DNA of 64,000 nt from Cristatella mucedo (lineage: Eukaryota; Bryozoa; Phylactolaemata; Cristatellidae), in the NCBI GenBank assembly GCA_009760855.2, contig WPIO01000102.1, positions 124,001 to 188,000 on the forward strand, written 5' to 3'. Within the stretch, counting starts at the first letter, position 1; every line of letters begins with the position of its first letter. Below, piece after piece: positions 28,923 through 40,146 of this stretch. The notes beneath the pieces were generated by a model. That model had not been told where the DNA came from. It made no database searches and saw only the letters and a program-made list of their open reading frames with translations. A program made the translations under genes and the position numbers.

Positions 28923-29289
28923 ATATCTGGATAAATTGTTTATATTTATATTACTATTTAATTTATATAAAAATATTAATCTAAAATGTTAAATATTAAT
29001 AAATGAAGATTGTGAGTCAAAAATACCATCACAAAAATTTTTATTTACATTTAATATTTTTTCACGCAATAAGGCTAAAATTATAGAACAAAATTATCTC
29101 CATCAAAACAATACAATGGTTCTTACTTTGGATGTTTTTTTGATAGATTGTCTATGAAAGAAAATTACAAATCAACCATCAAAGAACAAAATAGCAATAT
29201 TTATAATCTATTTTGTACTGGAGTAAAATAATTCAAAATATTAAAATTATGGATATTGTATTTGGTGCTAAGAATTTTAATTCGCCCAA
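28923..29289. other. Gene-free stretch, 367 bp
   Basis: Very A+T-rich gap between convergent prmC and trpS. Stop codons occur in all frames and I see no RNA gene or clear stem-loop terminator. Confidence 0.6.
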
Positions 29290-30393
29290 TTATATTCCAA
29301 TCAGCTTCATAGCCATTTGCATAGTTTGATGAGACTGTAATTTTGCCAGCTCCGATCCTTTTTTAATAACATCTTTTACATAATCTAAATTTGATCGATA
29401 GTATGTAATTTTTTCTCTAATGGGGGCAATATGCTCAATAATTGCATCAGTTAAGTCTGCTTTAAATTTTTGATTTATTGTATCGTGATATTTCTCCGCA
29501 AGAGACGCAATTCCATTTTCATCTGCATTTCCGTAAGACATAAAATGAAAAATTGTCAATAGATTAGATATTTCCGGCCTACTTTCTGGATCGAAAGATA
29601 TACCAAGAATTGAATCTGTGGCGGCACGCTTAATTTTTAATTTTATATCTTCATCCGAATCATTCAAAAAAATACAAGATTTTATATTTGGATCGCTTTT
29701 GCTCATTTTTTTTCTACCATCGGCTAGCGACATAATTCTTGCTCCATTTTTGCCAATGAAAGTTTCTGGCACTTTAAAAACCTCACCATATAAATTATTA
29801 AATTTTTGTGCTATTATTTGCGTTAATTCCAAGTGTTGCTTCTGATCGGCTCCAACAGGAACAATATCTGCCAAATAAAGCAAAATATCTGCCGCCTGTA
29901 AAACAGGATATGATAGTAAACCAAGATTTACTTCAGCCTTATTCTGCTTTTTATCTTTAAACTGCGTCATGCGCTCCATAAGCCCAAGGGGGGTAATGCA
30001 ATTGAATATCCACGCCAAAAGGGCATGATTTGGTATTGAAGATTGTTGGTAAATGCAAATTCTATCATCAAAATGTGGATCAAGGCCACAGGCAAGATAG
30101 CAAGAAACCAAATCTAGCATTAATTTTTCTTTATTTTGCTCCACACCAACGGAAGTTAGGCTGTGTAGATCGGCTATCATGCAGTAAAATTTGCCAACAA
30201 ATTGATTTTTTTCCTCATTTAAATTTACTTTCCCCATCGTGATTTTGTGATTTATTGCATCTGGTGCTTCGTGGATTCTTTTTTTTAAAAGCAAATCTTT
30301 CCAATTCAATATTGCCCCAATGTAGTTTCCAAGATGCATCATGCCACTGGGCTGCATGCCAGACATAACAATTTTTCCGCTAGATATAGACAT
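29290..30393 (-). CDS. trpS: Tryptophanyl-tRNA synthetase
   Basis: Charges tRNA-Trp. 367 residues, about 30 longer than usual. The HIGH-type motif is PSGMMHLGNYIGA near residue 15 and the KMSKS motif is GRKKMSKSDPN. Other family marks are FYCMIADLHSLT, QQSSIPNHALLAWIFNC and VPVGADQKQHLELTQ. About 25 extra residues (HEAPDAINHKITMGKVN and onward) sit between the first motif and the beta strand that normally follows directly. The cognate tRNA is at 6488-6560. It is last in a cluster after pdhC and cytochrome b561. Confidence 0.96.
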   Translation of the reverse strand: MSISSGKIVMSGMQPSGMMHLGNYIGAILNWKDLLLKKRIHEAPDAINHKITMGKVNLNEEKNQFVGKFYCMIADLHSLTSVGVEQNKEKLMLDLVSCYLACGLDPHFDDRICIYQQSSIPNHALLAWIFNCITPLGLMERMTQFKDKKQNKAEVNLGLLSYPVLQAADILLYLADIVPVGADQKQHLELTQIIAQKFNNLYGEVFKVPETFIGKNGARIMSLADGRKKMSKSDPNIKSCIFLNDSDEDIKLKIKRAATDSILGISFDPESRPEISNLLTIFHFMSYGNADENGIASLAEKYHDTINQKFKADLTDAIIEHIAPIREKITYYRSNLDYVKDVIKKGSELAKLQSHQTMQMAMKLIGI

Positions 30394-30440
30394 TATTAAG
30401 ACGAAAAAAAGAAAATATTAATAGATTTTAGGTCGCAATG

Positions 30441-30638
30441 TTAGTGCCAAATTGAACGCAAGGCCCATAAAAATATTTTCGACAAAGGCCAAATAAGCAA
30501 AAAAATAAATGAAGGAAAATAAATCTCAACTTGCGTTAATGGCAAAACAAGACATACAATTTCGCCATTATTAAAAATTACAGCACCCCACAAAAACAAG
30601 AATGAAATAGCAAACATCTTGCGAAAATATTTAGACAT
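30441..30638 (-). CDS. Small membrane protein, unknown
   Basis: 65 residues, two hydrophobic segments (ISFLFLWGAVIFNN and PSFIFLLIWPLSKIFLWAL). Starts 6 bp after the cytochrome b561 gene on the same strand, so probably co-transcribed. No family recognised; it could be an accessory subunit of the cytochrome. Confidence 0.5.
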   Translation of the reverse strand: MSKYFRKMFAISFLFLWGAVIFNNGEIVCLVLPLTQVEIYFPSFIFLLIWPLSKIFLWALRSIWH

Positions 30639-30644
30639 ATTACA

Positions 30645-31181
30645 CTATAAAATTCTTCCCAAAATATTTTTTTTATCTATCAATAAATGCTTTAAATATC
30701 CAATTAAATGAAGTGAAATTAAGGTAATTAACCCATATCCAGAATATTCGTGAACTGTGTGAGCCGTAATGGCTATTGATTCATTTTTTGCAACCACACA
30801 CTGCAAAGGAAGGCCAAAAAACTTAACTCCATAGCCACCATAACAAGACATCGAGATTCCCGAAGCAACCATCAATAAAATAACCAAATAAAAAGACATT
30901 ATCACAAAAGATGAAAGCCTTACCTCCAATGGCTTAAAAAAAAATTTATCTTTAATGGTATATCTTTTAACTAGCCTGGCAATCATTCTTGCAATCAAGG
31001 CCATGGCCAACAAAACTCCGATTGACTTATGAAGATCGTAAAGGGAAAATTTGTCCGGAGTATTTTCCATTGCCATCATAATATAGGCTAATATGATGTT
31101 GCCGATAATAAGCGGACTCATAATCCAGTGAGCTATTCTAATAAAAAGCGGATGCTTTGAAAGAGCCAAGCTTTTGATCAT
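30645..31181 (-). CDS. Cytochrome b561 family protein
   Basis: 178 residues, four transmembrane helices with heme-ligand histidines in HPLFIRIAHWIMSPL, YDLHKSIGVLLAMALI, IAITAHTVHEYSGYG and ISLHLIGYLKHLL. This is the bacterial CybB-type fold, which in E. coli acts as a superoxide:ubiquinone oxidoreductase. Together with sodB in the window it may help deal with superoxide, but that is inference. It lies 3 bp after pdhC and 6 bp before a small membrane-protein gene. Confidence 0.85.
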   Translation of the reverse strand: MIKSLALSKHPLFIRIAHWIMSPLIIGNIILAYIMMAMENTPDKFSLYDLHKSIGVLLAMALIARMIARLVKRYTIKDKFFFKPLEVRLSSFVIMSFYLVILLMVASGISMSCYGGYGVKFFGLPLQCVVAKNESIAITAHTVHEYSGYGLITLISLHLIGYLKHLLIDKKNILGRIL

Positions 31182-31184
31182 AAA

Positions 31185-32486
31185 TTAAATAGATAATAAT
31201 AATGGATTTTCTAAAATTTGCTTTATATAATAAAGAAATTCTGCAGCTTGAGCCCCGTCTACAACCCTGTGATCAACGGAAATTGATAGGGACATAATGT
31301 CTGCCGCAATAAAAGAGCCATCAGATGCACAAATTGGTCTTTTTTCCGTTGCACCAACCGCCAAAATTGCAGACTGCGGTGGATTAATGATCGCTTTAAA
31401 AGATTTAATATTCATCATTCCTAAATTGGAGATCGTAAAACCCCCTCCAGTAAACTCTTCAAGCATCAACTCTCTAGCCCTAGCTCTTGAGGCAAGTTTT
31501 TTAGAAATAGAAGAAAGCTCTGCCAAGCCTAAATTGTCTGCACTCTTTATAATTGGTGTAATTAATCCACCATCATTTAAAGAAACAGCCACAGAAATAT
31601 CAACACTTCCGTAGTGCACAATTGAATCACCTGACCATGAGGCATTTATGTTTTTATATCTCTTCATTGCCATTGCACTAGCCTTTATTATTATATCATT
31701 TATGGAAATTTTTACAATCTCTCCGTCGGAAGATTTGATTTTTAGATCATTTAAAGACTGCCTAAATTGCAAAAGACTTGTAACATTGCAATCCAAATCT
31801 AAATAAAAGTGTGGAATTGTTGATTTTGCAAGAACCAAACGATCCGCAATTGCCGCTCTAATGGGGCTTATCTGCATAGATTCATCTGCTACTGCTTGAG
31901 TTCTGGGATTGTCAGAATTTGTGCTAAAAATGGCCGATCCCTTCGAAATGGCCTTCATAACATCATCTTTTACCACCCTGCCCCTAGGTCCAGAGCCAGA
32001 TATGTTTGCTGGATTAATATTGTTATTTTTGGCAATTCTTGCTGCCAGCGGGCTAATAAAAACTCTTTCTGCGGCATTACTTTCTGTTTCGTTTAGATTG
32101 TTTGGATAAGATGGAGCCTTGATCGTCATTATCTGGCCTTCCGATTGTTTTTCTTCAATATTTGCTTTGTTATTCTTGTTGGAATTTTCCAAAGATCCGC
32201 TAGATATGCTGGAGATGAAGGATTCGAGATCTGCCTCAGTATCTTTTTTTAGCTGAATTACGGCGATTGGGGTGCCAACCGCAACCATACTTTTACTTGG
32301 TTGTATTAAAATTTTTGCAAGAATGCCGTAATCTACAGCCTCAACTTCCATAACGGCCTTATCTGTTTCAACCTCTGCAATGCAGTCTCCAAATTTCACA
32401 CTTTCACCTTCCTTCATCAGCCATCGCACCAAAACACCCTTTTGCATAGTTGGAGATAGAGCCGGCAAAGTGACTAAAACTGGCAT
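31185..32486 (-). CDS. pdhC: Pyruvate dehydrogenase E2, dihydrolipoamide acetyltransferase
   Basis: Core of the pyruvate dehydrogenase complex. I start at ATG 32484-32486 (MPVLVTLPALSPTM), giving 433 residues. There is one lipoyl domain with the lipoylated lysine in EVETDKAVMEVEAV (near residue 42), a charged linker, a peripheral-subunit-binding domain (FISPLAARIAKNNNI, then SGSGPRGRVVKDDVM), and the catalytic domain ending with SVDHRVVDGAQAAEFL. LSPTM at the start is typical of PDH rather than OGDH E2. LipA and LipB are also encoded here. E1 and E3 genes are not in the window. Confidence 0.95.
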   Translation of the reverse strand: MPVLVTLPALSPTMQKGVLVRWLMKEGESVKFGDCIAEVETDKAVMEVEAVDYGILAKILIQPSKSMVAVGTPIAVIQLKKDTEADLESFISSISSGSLENSNKNNKANIEEKQSEGQIMTIKAPSYPNNLNETESNAAERVFISPLAARIAKNNNINPANISGSGPRGRVVKDDVMKAISKGSAIFSTNSDNPRTQAVADESMQISPIRAAIADRLVLAKSTIPHFYLDLDCNVTSLLQFRQSLNDLKIKSSDGEIVKISINDIIIKASAMAMKRYKNINASWSGDSIVHYGSVDISVAVSLNDGGLITPIIKSADNLGLAELSSISKKLASRARARELMLEEFTGGGFTISNLGMMNIKSFKAIINPPQSAILAVGATEKRPICASDGSFIAADIMSLSISVDHRVVDGAQAAEFLYYIKQILENPLLLSI

Positions 32487-32812
32487 AAGAGAAAATAAAA
32501 TACTTATCAAAACAACCCAACAGGCAAAACTATTGCTGAGATTGGCACTTGGAACAAGCGGATATCTTGAGTGGGAAATTTATTTTGCAACAAATAAATC
32601 AATAACCATTATAAATTATCAAAGTAATAGATAAAATTAATAATTATTGTTGACTTTTATTAAGATTGTTTTGCTGCGGTTTACGATCGAGAGAGGATCC
32701 GACAAATGCAAATACTATTTTGCTTGTTCTGCATTTATTGTGATTTTTTTTAAATAGTTTTAATAGCGGCTCTGGCTATTTTTATGACTAAATAATAAGA
32801 TAGAGAAAACAA
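32487..32812. other. Gene-free stretch, 326 bp, between divergent operons
   Basis: Contains the promoter regions for pdhC (minus) and the SAM hydrolase-like gene (plus). I see no confident promoter boxes and no RNA gene. Confidence 0.5.
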
Positions 32813-33685
32813 ATGAGAAAACAAATATTTTTGGATATCGTTGCAGACTACGGAGGAACATCTGGACTTGGAGATTTGGCTTTTATGGAGGTAAGAAGGG
32901 CTTTTTTAGACTACCTTTATCAAAAAGATATTATGTGCTTGGACGTTGCAAATATATCAACTCACTCATTCAATACCATAGAGACTGGCTTTGCCGTAGC
33001 CCAGCTGGCTTTTAATAGAAAAAAAACTAACAATCCTCCATTGCGTGTTATTTTTCACAACACAGCGCCAAGAAAAGACGATAATAAAGCCAGAGAAAAC
33101 AATGCTGGAGAGCCTCTTGCAATAACATTTATGCCAAGTGAAAACACTATAGTAGTTGGTGTTTTTGCTGGTTATTGCTTTTCTTTTTTTGCAAAAGAAG
33201 AGATAATTCATGTTCCATGTGAGGTTGCTGGTTCTCAGTTTCGCTCTAGGGATATTTTTCCAGAGGCTGTTTCTGAAATTTTGGCAAACTTTTTTGCCTC
33301 CCAAAAATCCCAGCCACGTGATAAGTTTATTCATGGTGTAAAAACATATTACGAGAGTAAGGGAATAATTAAGCATATAACAAACTTAACACCTAATGCC
33401 ATAAATGATTGTGTGGCTCTTTATATAGATGGATTTGGAAATATAAAAAACAATCTACCAACAACAGATCTGGCTGATGCAAAAACTGCAACCATAAAAG
33501 GCATTACACATAAACTTTATACAAGCAATGATGGTGTTTTTGGCGTTCCAGAGGGTAGTTTGGTGTTGGCAGAGGGTAGCTCTAAAATTGGCGAAAAAAG
33601 ATTTTTAGAGTTGGTTCTTAGGGGTGGTAGTGCCTCAGAGCTTTTTGGAGGAGTTATTCCTGGTGATAAAATAATTATTGGTTAA
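32813..33685 (+). CDS. SAM hydrolase (SAM hydroxide adenosyltransferase, DUF62) family protein
   Basis: 290 residues. The layout fits the DUF62 family, which uses SAM and hydroxide to form adenosine and methionine: an N-terminal domain (FLDIVADYGGTSGLGDLAF, FHNTAPRKDD, FMPSENTIVVGVFAG) and a C-terminal beta barrel beginning with ALYIDGFGNIKNN, the usual 'xxDxFGNxxTN' signature, then GSLVLAEGSSKIG. The N-terminal motif is divergent (family usually TDFG). It ends 4 bp before ychF and is likely co-transcribed with it. Confidence 0.72.
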   Translation: MRKQIFLDIVADYGGTSGLGDLAFMEVRRAFLDYLYQKDIMCLDVANISTHSFNTIETGFAVAQLAFNRKKTNNPPLRVIFHNTAPRKDDNKARENNAGEPLAITFMPSENTIVVGVFAGYCFSFFAKEEIIHVPCEVAGSQFRSRDIFPEAVSEILANFFASQKSQPRDKFIHGVKTYYESKGIIKHITNLTPNAINDCVALYIDGFGNIKNNLPTTDLADAKTATIKGITHKLYTSNDGVFGVPEGSLVLAEGSSKIGEKRFLELVLRGGSASELFGGVIPGDKIIIG

Positions 33686-33689
33686 ATTT

Positions 33690-34775
33690 ATGGGCTTTTG
33701 CTGTGGAATAGTTGGTCTTCCAAATGTTGGCAAGTCAACCATTTTTAACGCCATTACCAACACAACAAGAGCTCAGGCGGCAAACTATCCATTTTGCACA
33801 ATAGAGCCAAATGTTGGCACAATAGCGGTTCCAGACGAGCGACTTGAGGTGTTGCAAAAAATTGCAAAATCTGGCAGAATAGTGCCAACAACTTTAGAAA
33901 TTGTAGATATTGCTGGTTTGGTTAAAGGTGCTAGTAAGGGAGAAGGTTTGGGTAATCAGTTTTTATCTCACATTAAAGATGTTAATGCCATTATTCAGGT
34001 AGTAAGATGCTTTGATAACGACGACATTACTCACGTAGAAAATAGCGTCGATCCTGTTCGCGATACAAACATAATAGAGCAGGAAATGATCTTGGCAGAT
34101 ATGGCCTCTCTGGAAAAAAAACAACAAAATTTGCAAAAAAAACGCGACGGCAGTCCGGAAGAAGCAGAGGCAGTTCGCAAGGCTTTAGAAATTGTAAGTG
34201 ATGGCAATTTACTTATTCTTGCACAGAATAAATTTTTACCAGAAGAGTTGGAAGCTCTTGCAAAAATGCAGCTCATAACAAATAAAAAAATCCTCTATGT
34301 GGCAAATATAGATGAATGCGGTCAAAACAACCAACACATTGCCGCCCTTAACGCGCATGCGGCAACTAGAAACTTGACAGTAATTCCCATTTGTGCACAA
34401 ATGGAATCGGAAATGATGTCTTTTAAAAGCGAGGAAAAATTGGTCTTTTTGCAAGAATTGGGCTTTAAAGATACAAGTCTTGGTCAAATAGTGAAGGCTG
34501 GCTATCAATTACTTGATCTGATAACTTTTTTTACAGTTGGAGAGATGGAGGCTAGGGCTTGGACGGTGCGTCAAAAATCCACTGCCCCTAAAGCTGCCGG
34601 AGTAATTCATACAGATTTTGAGACGGGATTTATTAAAGCTGAAACCATTTCCTATAAAGATTTTATCGATTGCGATGGAGAGTCTGGTGCCAGAGAAAAC
34701 GGCAAAATGAGGCTAGAAGGAAAAGATTATTTAGTGCAAGATGGAGATATCATTCACTTTAAATTTAATAATTAA
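33690..34775 (+). CDS. ychF: Ribosome-binding ATPase YchF (OLA1 family)
   Basis: 361 residues from ATG 33690-33692 (MGFCCGIVGLPN); a longer frame would overlap the previous gene. P-loop IVGLPNVGKSTIFN, switch region ANYPFCTIEPNVGTI, IVDIAGLVKGASKGEGLGN, and the altered specificity motif VANIDE in place of NKxD, which favours ATP over GTP in this family. The C-terminal TGS domain is seen as LITFFTVGEMEARAW and the end as LVQDGDIIHFKFN. Length and order are normal. Confidence 0.97.
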   Translation: MGFCCGIVGLPNVGKSTIFNAITNTTRAQAANYPFCTIEPNVGTIAVPDERLEVLQKIAKSGRIVPTTLEIVDIAGLVKGASKGEGLGNQFLSHIKDVNAIIQVVRCFDNDDITHVENSVDPVRDTNIIEQEMILADMASLEKKQQNLQKKRDGSPEEAEAVRKALEIVSDGNLLILAQNKFLPEELEALAKMQLITNKKILYVANIDECGQNNQHIAALNAHAATRNLTVIPICAQMESEMMSFKSEEKLVFLQELGFKDTSLGQIVKAGYQLLDLITFFTVGEMEARAWTVRQKSTAPKAAGVIHTDFETGFIKAETISYKDFIDCDGESGARENGKMRLEGKDYLVQDGDIIHFKFNN

Positions 34776-34838
34776 CATTCTTCATAATGTTCTCAAGGGA
34801 GCGGATTTTTATGGATTGAAAAACCAAAATACGAATAA

Positions 34839-35855
<1,017 letters not shown>

Positions 35856-36240
35856 GCACTGCGGTAAAATCAGATAATACCAACAGCATAACAAGCCAAA
35901 TAAAAACTTATGTATATTTATGCTTGTATTGCGTATTATCAAATCTTGAAGATAAATGTTTTTTTAATTAATTTGGGTAATTATTCCTTAACTTTGAGCA
36001 TTAGTATTTTAAAGCCAACAAAGAAGATTTTTAAATTACTCCCAACGGAAAGTTTTGTTTGCATGAGATTTTTTTACAACACAAAAACAAACATAAGCGT
36101 GATAAGTGTAGCAAGTTTTTAAATATCATAAATTGCAACATAAAGTTATTGTTGTCGTCAATGATGCGGTCATAATTTTGCACCAATGGCCGTTAAGATA
36201 TTTTGCAAATCATAATTCTTCTGGATTGGTTATATGTTAT
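35856..36240. other. Gene-free stretch, 385 bp
   Basis: Lies between convergent obg and the secreted basic protein gene. A 70-codon plus-strand frame at 35910-36122 has no coding character. No RNA gene seen. Confidence 0.55.
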
Positions 36241-36640
36241 TTACTTATGATTTATTGTGCGTAGCTCTTGCAGCTCTGTTGCGAGGCGTCTGATTTTTTT
36301 TCCACTTCTCATGGTTCTGAATTCTTTTTTAATTTTGTATTTTGATCGCTCTTTGTAGTATTTTTGTTTTCCACTGTTTTGATGTTTTGTTGTTGACAAA
36401 TGGCCATGAAAATCCTTATGGCGACTTTTGCTAATGTGTTTTCTTTTTTTAATTTTATAAATATCGACATTTACATTGTCGCCAATATCATTAAATTCTC
36501 TAGCTTTGATTTCAGATTGTGCGGATTTGTTGTGGCTTTTTTTAACCAAATCATCATCGTAAAAAGTGGTATTTTTATAAATATCTGCCATTACTGGCCT
36601 TGTTGAGAGTATTAAAAAAAACAACAGACAATTAATCATT
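36241..36640 (-). CDS. Small secreted, highly basic protein, unknown
   Basis: 132 residues from ATG 36638-36640. A signal peptide is clear (MINCLLFFLILSTRPVMA, then DIYKN), so it is exported. The mature part is strongly basic (many Lys, Arg, His; for example KIKKRKHISKSRHKDFHGHL) and probably disordered, with Ser/Asn/Gln between the charges. No domain is recognised. A basic periplasmic protein could bind envelope polymers or nucleic acid, but this is a guess. It starts 28 bp from the divergent nucleotidyltransferase gene. Confidence 0.6.
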
Positions 36641-36668
36641 TGCAATATAAATAAAGCTATAAAACTAT

Positions 36669-38138
36669 ATGCAATATTATGATATAGATTTTAAAATGCA
36701 ATCCAGCATATCTTTGCCATCTTTACCTGTAGAAATTGTGTTGATATTTGATTCGTTTGAATCTTTGGGGCATAAAATTTTTTTTGTAGGCGGTACGGTA
36801 CGCAATATTTTGCAGGGACTACCTATACCATTAGATATAGACTTAGTAACAACCGCCAGACCGATCGACACATTGAAAATATTACAAAAATTATCTTTAG
36901 GTGCAATACTTAATCATGCTAAAACATTTGGCACTATTGGTCTTGTTTGTAAAGAACATATCATAGAAATTACCACCATTAGAAAGGATGTTAAATGTTT
37001 TGGCAGATTGGCGGAGGTGTTATTTGCCGATACCTTAGAAGAAGACGCCCCAAGAAGAGACTTTACCATAAATGCAATATATCTTACCTTGCAGGGAAAG
37101 GTTTATGATTTTTTTGCAGGACGGTCTGACTTAAAAAAAGGAATATTGCGTTTTATTGGAGATGCAAGTTGTAGAATGAAAGAAGATTATTTAAGAATAT
37201 TGAGATTTTTTAGGTTTATCTCACAGCTTCGTTTAACTTATGAAGAATCTGATTTGCAGCAGGTTTTTGACAATTTATCTGGATTGAAAAATCTTTCCAA
37301 AGAAAGAATAACCAAAGAAATAATCGGCATTATATCAGGAATAAATGGATTGCATACTACAAGACTAATGCAGCTTGGCAATGTTTTGGAGGTAATTTAT
37401 GATTGCCAATTTGAAATAGATTTTAATCTTTGGAATAAGTTAAAAAATATCTTTGCGGCAGAGGTGGAAGTTAATGCAAAAAAACTAAGTTCTTGGATTT
37501 TTAATGAAAATAAAATTATAGAGCAAAAACTACAAATAAAAAATGAAGAAATTTACCAACATGCAAAAAATCAAAATAAATATATTGAGCTAATATTATT
37601 TTTATTAAGTACATCTTTGACGTCAGAAATTTCCATAAAACCACTGGCTTTAAACTCCTTTACAGCAAAAGAGATAATGCACATAGTTAAAAATAAATCT
37701 ATTGTAATAGCTCAAACAATTTGCCAAGAAAATAATTTTCATCTAGGTTCGAATAGTACAAATAAAACAGAGCATTTCGACGCAGCCGTGAATTTTTTGC
37801 CATCTCAGACAATGGATAATATTGGCCAAATAAATCATTATAACAATCAATTAAAAAACAGTAAAATAATTTTTTTGCTGGAATATGTCTTAAGTAAAAG
37901 ATCAGATAAATTAATGGCTCCAATTATTAAAATAACAAATGATCAACTATTCGAACAATATATGGCAGCAAAAAGCCAATGGTTAAGGATGGCACCAAGT
38001 GGTAATGATGTAATGTTGGCTTTTCCCAAAATAGAAAAAAATATGATCGGTAAGGTGATATCTCAATGTGCGGCAATAATTATTGAAGGTATTGAGCCAA
38101 AATCTAAAATTGAATTATTGCGAATGGTAAAAATATAG
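36669..38138 (+). CDS. CCA tRNA nucleotidyltransferase / poly(A) polymerase family
   Basis: 489 residues. The class II nucleotidyltransferase head is clear: FVGGTVRNILQGLPIPLDID with the catalytic DxD (DID), then ITTIRKDV, EEDAPRRDFTINAIYL and the later RILRFFRFISQLRL. In alphaproteobacteria this type adds CCA to tRNAs; poly(A) polymerase is the alternative and sequence alone does not decide. The tRNA-Trp here lacks an encoded CCA, so a CCA-adding enzyme is required. GGxVRN replaces the usual GGxVRD. The C-terminal half is poorly conserved. A second Met at 36696 is an alternative start. Confidence 0.88.
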   Translation: MQYYDIDFKMQSSISLPSLPVEIVLIFDSFESLGHKIFFVGGTVRNILQGLPIPLDIDLVTTARPIDTLKILQKLSLGAILNHAKTFGTIGLVCKEHIIEITTIRKDVKCFGRLAEVLFADTLEEDAPRRDFTINAIYLTLQGKVYDFFAGRSDLKKGILRFIGDASCRMKEDYLRILRFFRFISQLRLTYEESDLQQVFDNLSGLKNLSKERITKEIIGIISGINGLHTTRLMQLGNVLEVIYDCQFEIDFNLWNKLKNIFAAEVEVNAKKLSSWIFNENKIIEQKLQIKNEEIYQHAKNQNKYIELILFLLSTSLTSEISIKPLALNSFTAKEIMHIVKNKSIVIAQTICQENNFHLGSNSTNKTEHFDAAVNFLPSQTMDNIGQINHYNNQLKNSKIIFLLEYVLSKRSDKLMAPIIKITNDQLFEQYMAAKSQWLRMAPSGNDVMLAFPKIEKNMIGKVISQCAAIIIEGIEPKSKIELLRMVKI

Positions 38139-38415
38139 CTATATTTTTGTGTTAACTATATGGAAAATTTTTTATTATGTTGCAACAATCATTAAATTAA
38201 TTGTGCCCACTAAAATTGAATTATCATTTGCAATATTAATTACCAAGCCGTAGCTATACAATATTTAGCCAATGTTACCTTGCTTTGGAAAGTTATTATA
38301 TAAAAATAAAGAGAAATCGCAACTTTATGGCAAATTCAACAAAAAGATATAAATTCTTATAGTTTTCTTGTCGGACAAAGTGCGGTAGAAATTTAAAATT
38401 ACATAATAGGTGCAG

Positions 38416-38449
38416 TAAAAAAACAAGACCGACCAATCGGCCGGTCTTG
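38416..38449 (-). terminator. Rho-independent terminator after groEL
   Basis: On the minus strand, CAAGACCGGCC, a four-base loop and GGTCGGTCTTG form an 11-bp stem with one mismatch, followed by seven T residues. It starts 37 bp after the groEL stop. It is the only textbook terminator I found in the window. Confidence 0.9.
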
Positions 38450-38486
38450 CATGGATCTAAGAATCAATATTCAAGATATCGACATC

Positions 38487-40121
38487 TTAGTACATGTCTC
38501 CCATTCCACCTCCAGCTGGAGCAGAAGAAGGCTTGTTTTCCTCTGGTTTTTCGGTAATTATAACCTCAGTTGTTAAAAGCAAACTTGCAACAGAAGAGGC
38601 ACTTTGAACTGCAATTCTAACCACTTTTGCTGGATCGACAATTCCTGCTTTATGCATATCAACGTAAGCGCCAGTATGAGCATCGTAGCCATAAGATTCG
38701 CTTTTTTGCTCCATTATTTTGCTAATTACGATAGACGCATCAACCCCAGCATTTTTCATGATCTGACGAATAGGAGCCTCCAAAGCACGTGCAACAATGT
38801 TAACACCGGCCCTTTGGTCTTCGTTTGCAACTTTAACTTCAGCCAAACGCTTTGTAGCGTAAAGCAATGTCACTCCACCTCCGGCAACTATTCCTTCTTC
38901 TACGGCAGCTCTTGTTGCATGTAATGCATCTTCTACTCTGTCTTTCTTTTCCTTGATTTCAACTTCAGTCGCACCGCCAACCTTTAAAACCGCAACACCA
39001 CCCTTTAATTTTGCCAGACGTTCTTGCAATTTTTCTTTATCATAATCAGAGGTTGAAGTTTCAATTTGGGATCGAATTTGCTCACAACGTGCATCAATAT
39101 CTGTCTTGTTGCCAGAGCCATCAATAATTGTTGTGTCGTCTTTCGATACAATTATTCTTTTTGCAGTTCCAAGGTAAGAAATGTCAACATTTTCTAGCTT
39201 CATACCCAAATCTTCAGAAATTACCTGACCGCCAGTCAAAACAGAAATATCTTCTAACATGGATTTTCTTCTATCGCCAAAACCTGGAGCTTTAATAGCA
39301 ACAGTCTTTAATCCTCCGCGTAATTTGTTAACAATCAAAGTTGCCAAAGCTTCTCCTTCAACATCTTCGGCTATAATAACCAACGGTTTTCCAGATTGGG
39401 CAGCTTTTTCTAAAATTGGTAAAAATGATTGAAGAGTTGAAAGCTTTTTTTCCATTAATAGAATATAAGGATTTTCCAATTCACAAATCATTTTTTCAGT
39501 ATTTGTTGCAAAATAGTGAGAAATATAACCTCTGTCAAAATTCATACCCTCTACAACTTCCAATTCAAAATCAATGCCCTTGCCTTCTTCAACTGTTATT
39601 GGAGCATCATTACCAACTTTTTCCATAGCACTAGCAATTTTTTCACCAATTTCCTTATCCCCATTGGCAGAAATTGTTGCAACTTGAGCTATTTCTGCAG
39701 AAGTTGGAACTTTTTTACTGCTATCTGTAATATATTTAACTACCTCAGCAACAGCCAATTCAATACCAATTTTTAGATCTATTGGTGCCATTCCGGCTAC
39801 AACGCACTTATTTCCTTCTCTTGCTATAGCGCGAGCCAAAACTGTAGTTGTTGTTGTTCCGTCTCCAGCTTTATCTCCAGCTTGACTGGTAGCACTTTTA
39901 ACTAACTGCACACCGAGATCTGCTTGTCTACAAGAAAGCTTAATTTCTTTTGCAACAGTTACTCCATCTTTCGTTATTCTTGGGGCTCCAAAAGATTTTT
40001 CAATAACAACGGTTCTGCCGCGTGGGCCAAGGGTTGCAGCAACAGCATCGGCCATAATATCAATGCCTTCCAACATTTTATCTCTTGCTTCTTGACCTAA
40101 TAATACAATTTTTGATGACAT
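38487..40121 (-). CDS. groEL: Chaperonin GroEL
   Basis: 544 residues, full length. Characteristic pieces include [19 protein letters not shown], the ATP-site [30 protein letters not shown] and the C-terminal [10 protein letters not shown] (a short version of the GGM tail). It follows groES by 25 bp on the minus strand and ends in a strong terminator. RpoH is encoded at 16865-17860, so heat-shock control is likely, though I could not identify a clear sigma-32 promoter or a CIRCE element. Confidence 0.99.
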   Translation of the reverse strand: MSSKIVLLGQEARDKMLEGIDIMADAVAATLGPRGRTVVIEKSFGAPRITKDGVTVAKEIKLSCRQADLGVQLVKSATSQAGDKAGDGTTTTTVLARAIAREGNKCVVAGMAPIDLKIGIELAVAEVVKYITDSSKKVPTSAEIAQVATISANGDKEIGEKIASAMEKVGNDAPITVEEGKGIDFELEVVEGMNFDRGYISHYFATNTEKMICELENPYILLMEKKLSTLQSFLPILEKAAQSGKPLVIIAEDVEGEALATLIVNKLRGGLKTVAIKAPGFGDRRKSMLEDISVLTGGQVISEDLGMKLENVDISYLGTAKRIIVSKDDTTIIDGSGNKTDIDARCEQIRSQIETSTSDYDKEKLQERLAKLKGGVAVLKVGGATEVEIKEKKDRVEDALHATRAAVEEGIVAGGGVTLLYATKRLAEVKVANEDQRAGVNIVARALEAPIRQIMKNAGVDASIVISKIMEQKSESYGYDAHTGAYVDMHKAGIVDPAKVVRIAVQSASSVASLLLTTEVIITEKPEENKPSSAPAGGGMGDMY

Positions 40122-40146
40122 AAAAAAATAAATAAATTATAATAAA

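Noticed and set aside
35910..36122. 70-codon plus-strand frame after obg
   Set aside because: Low-complexity Ile/Leu/Lys/Asn content without domain or signal; looks like random AT-rich open frame.
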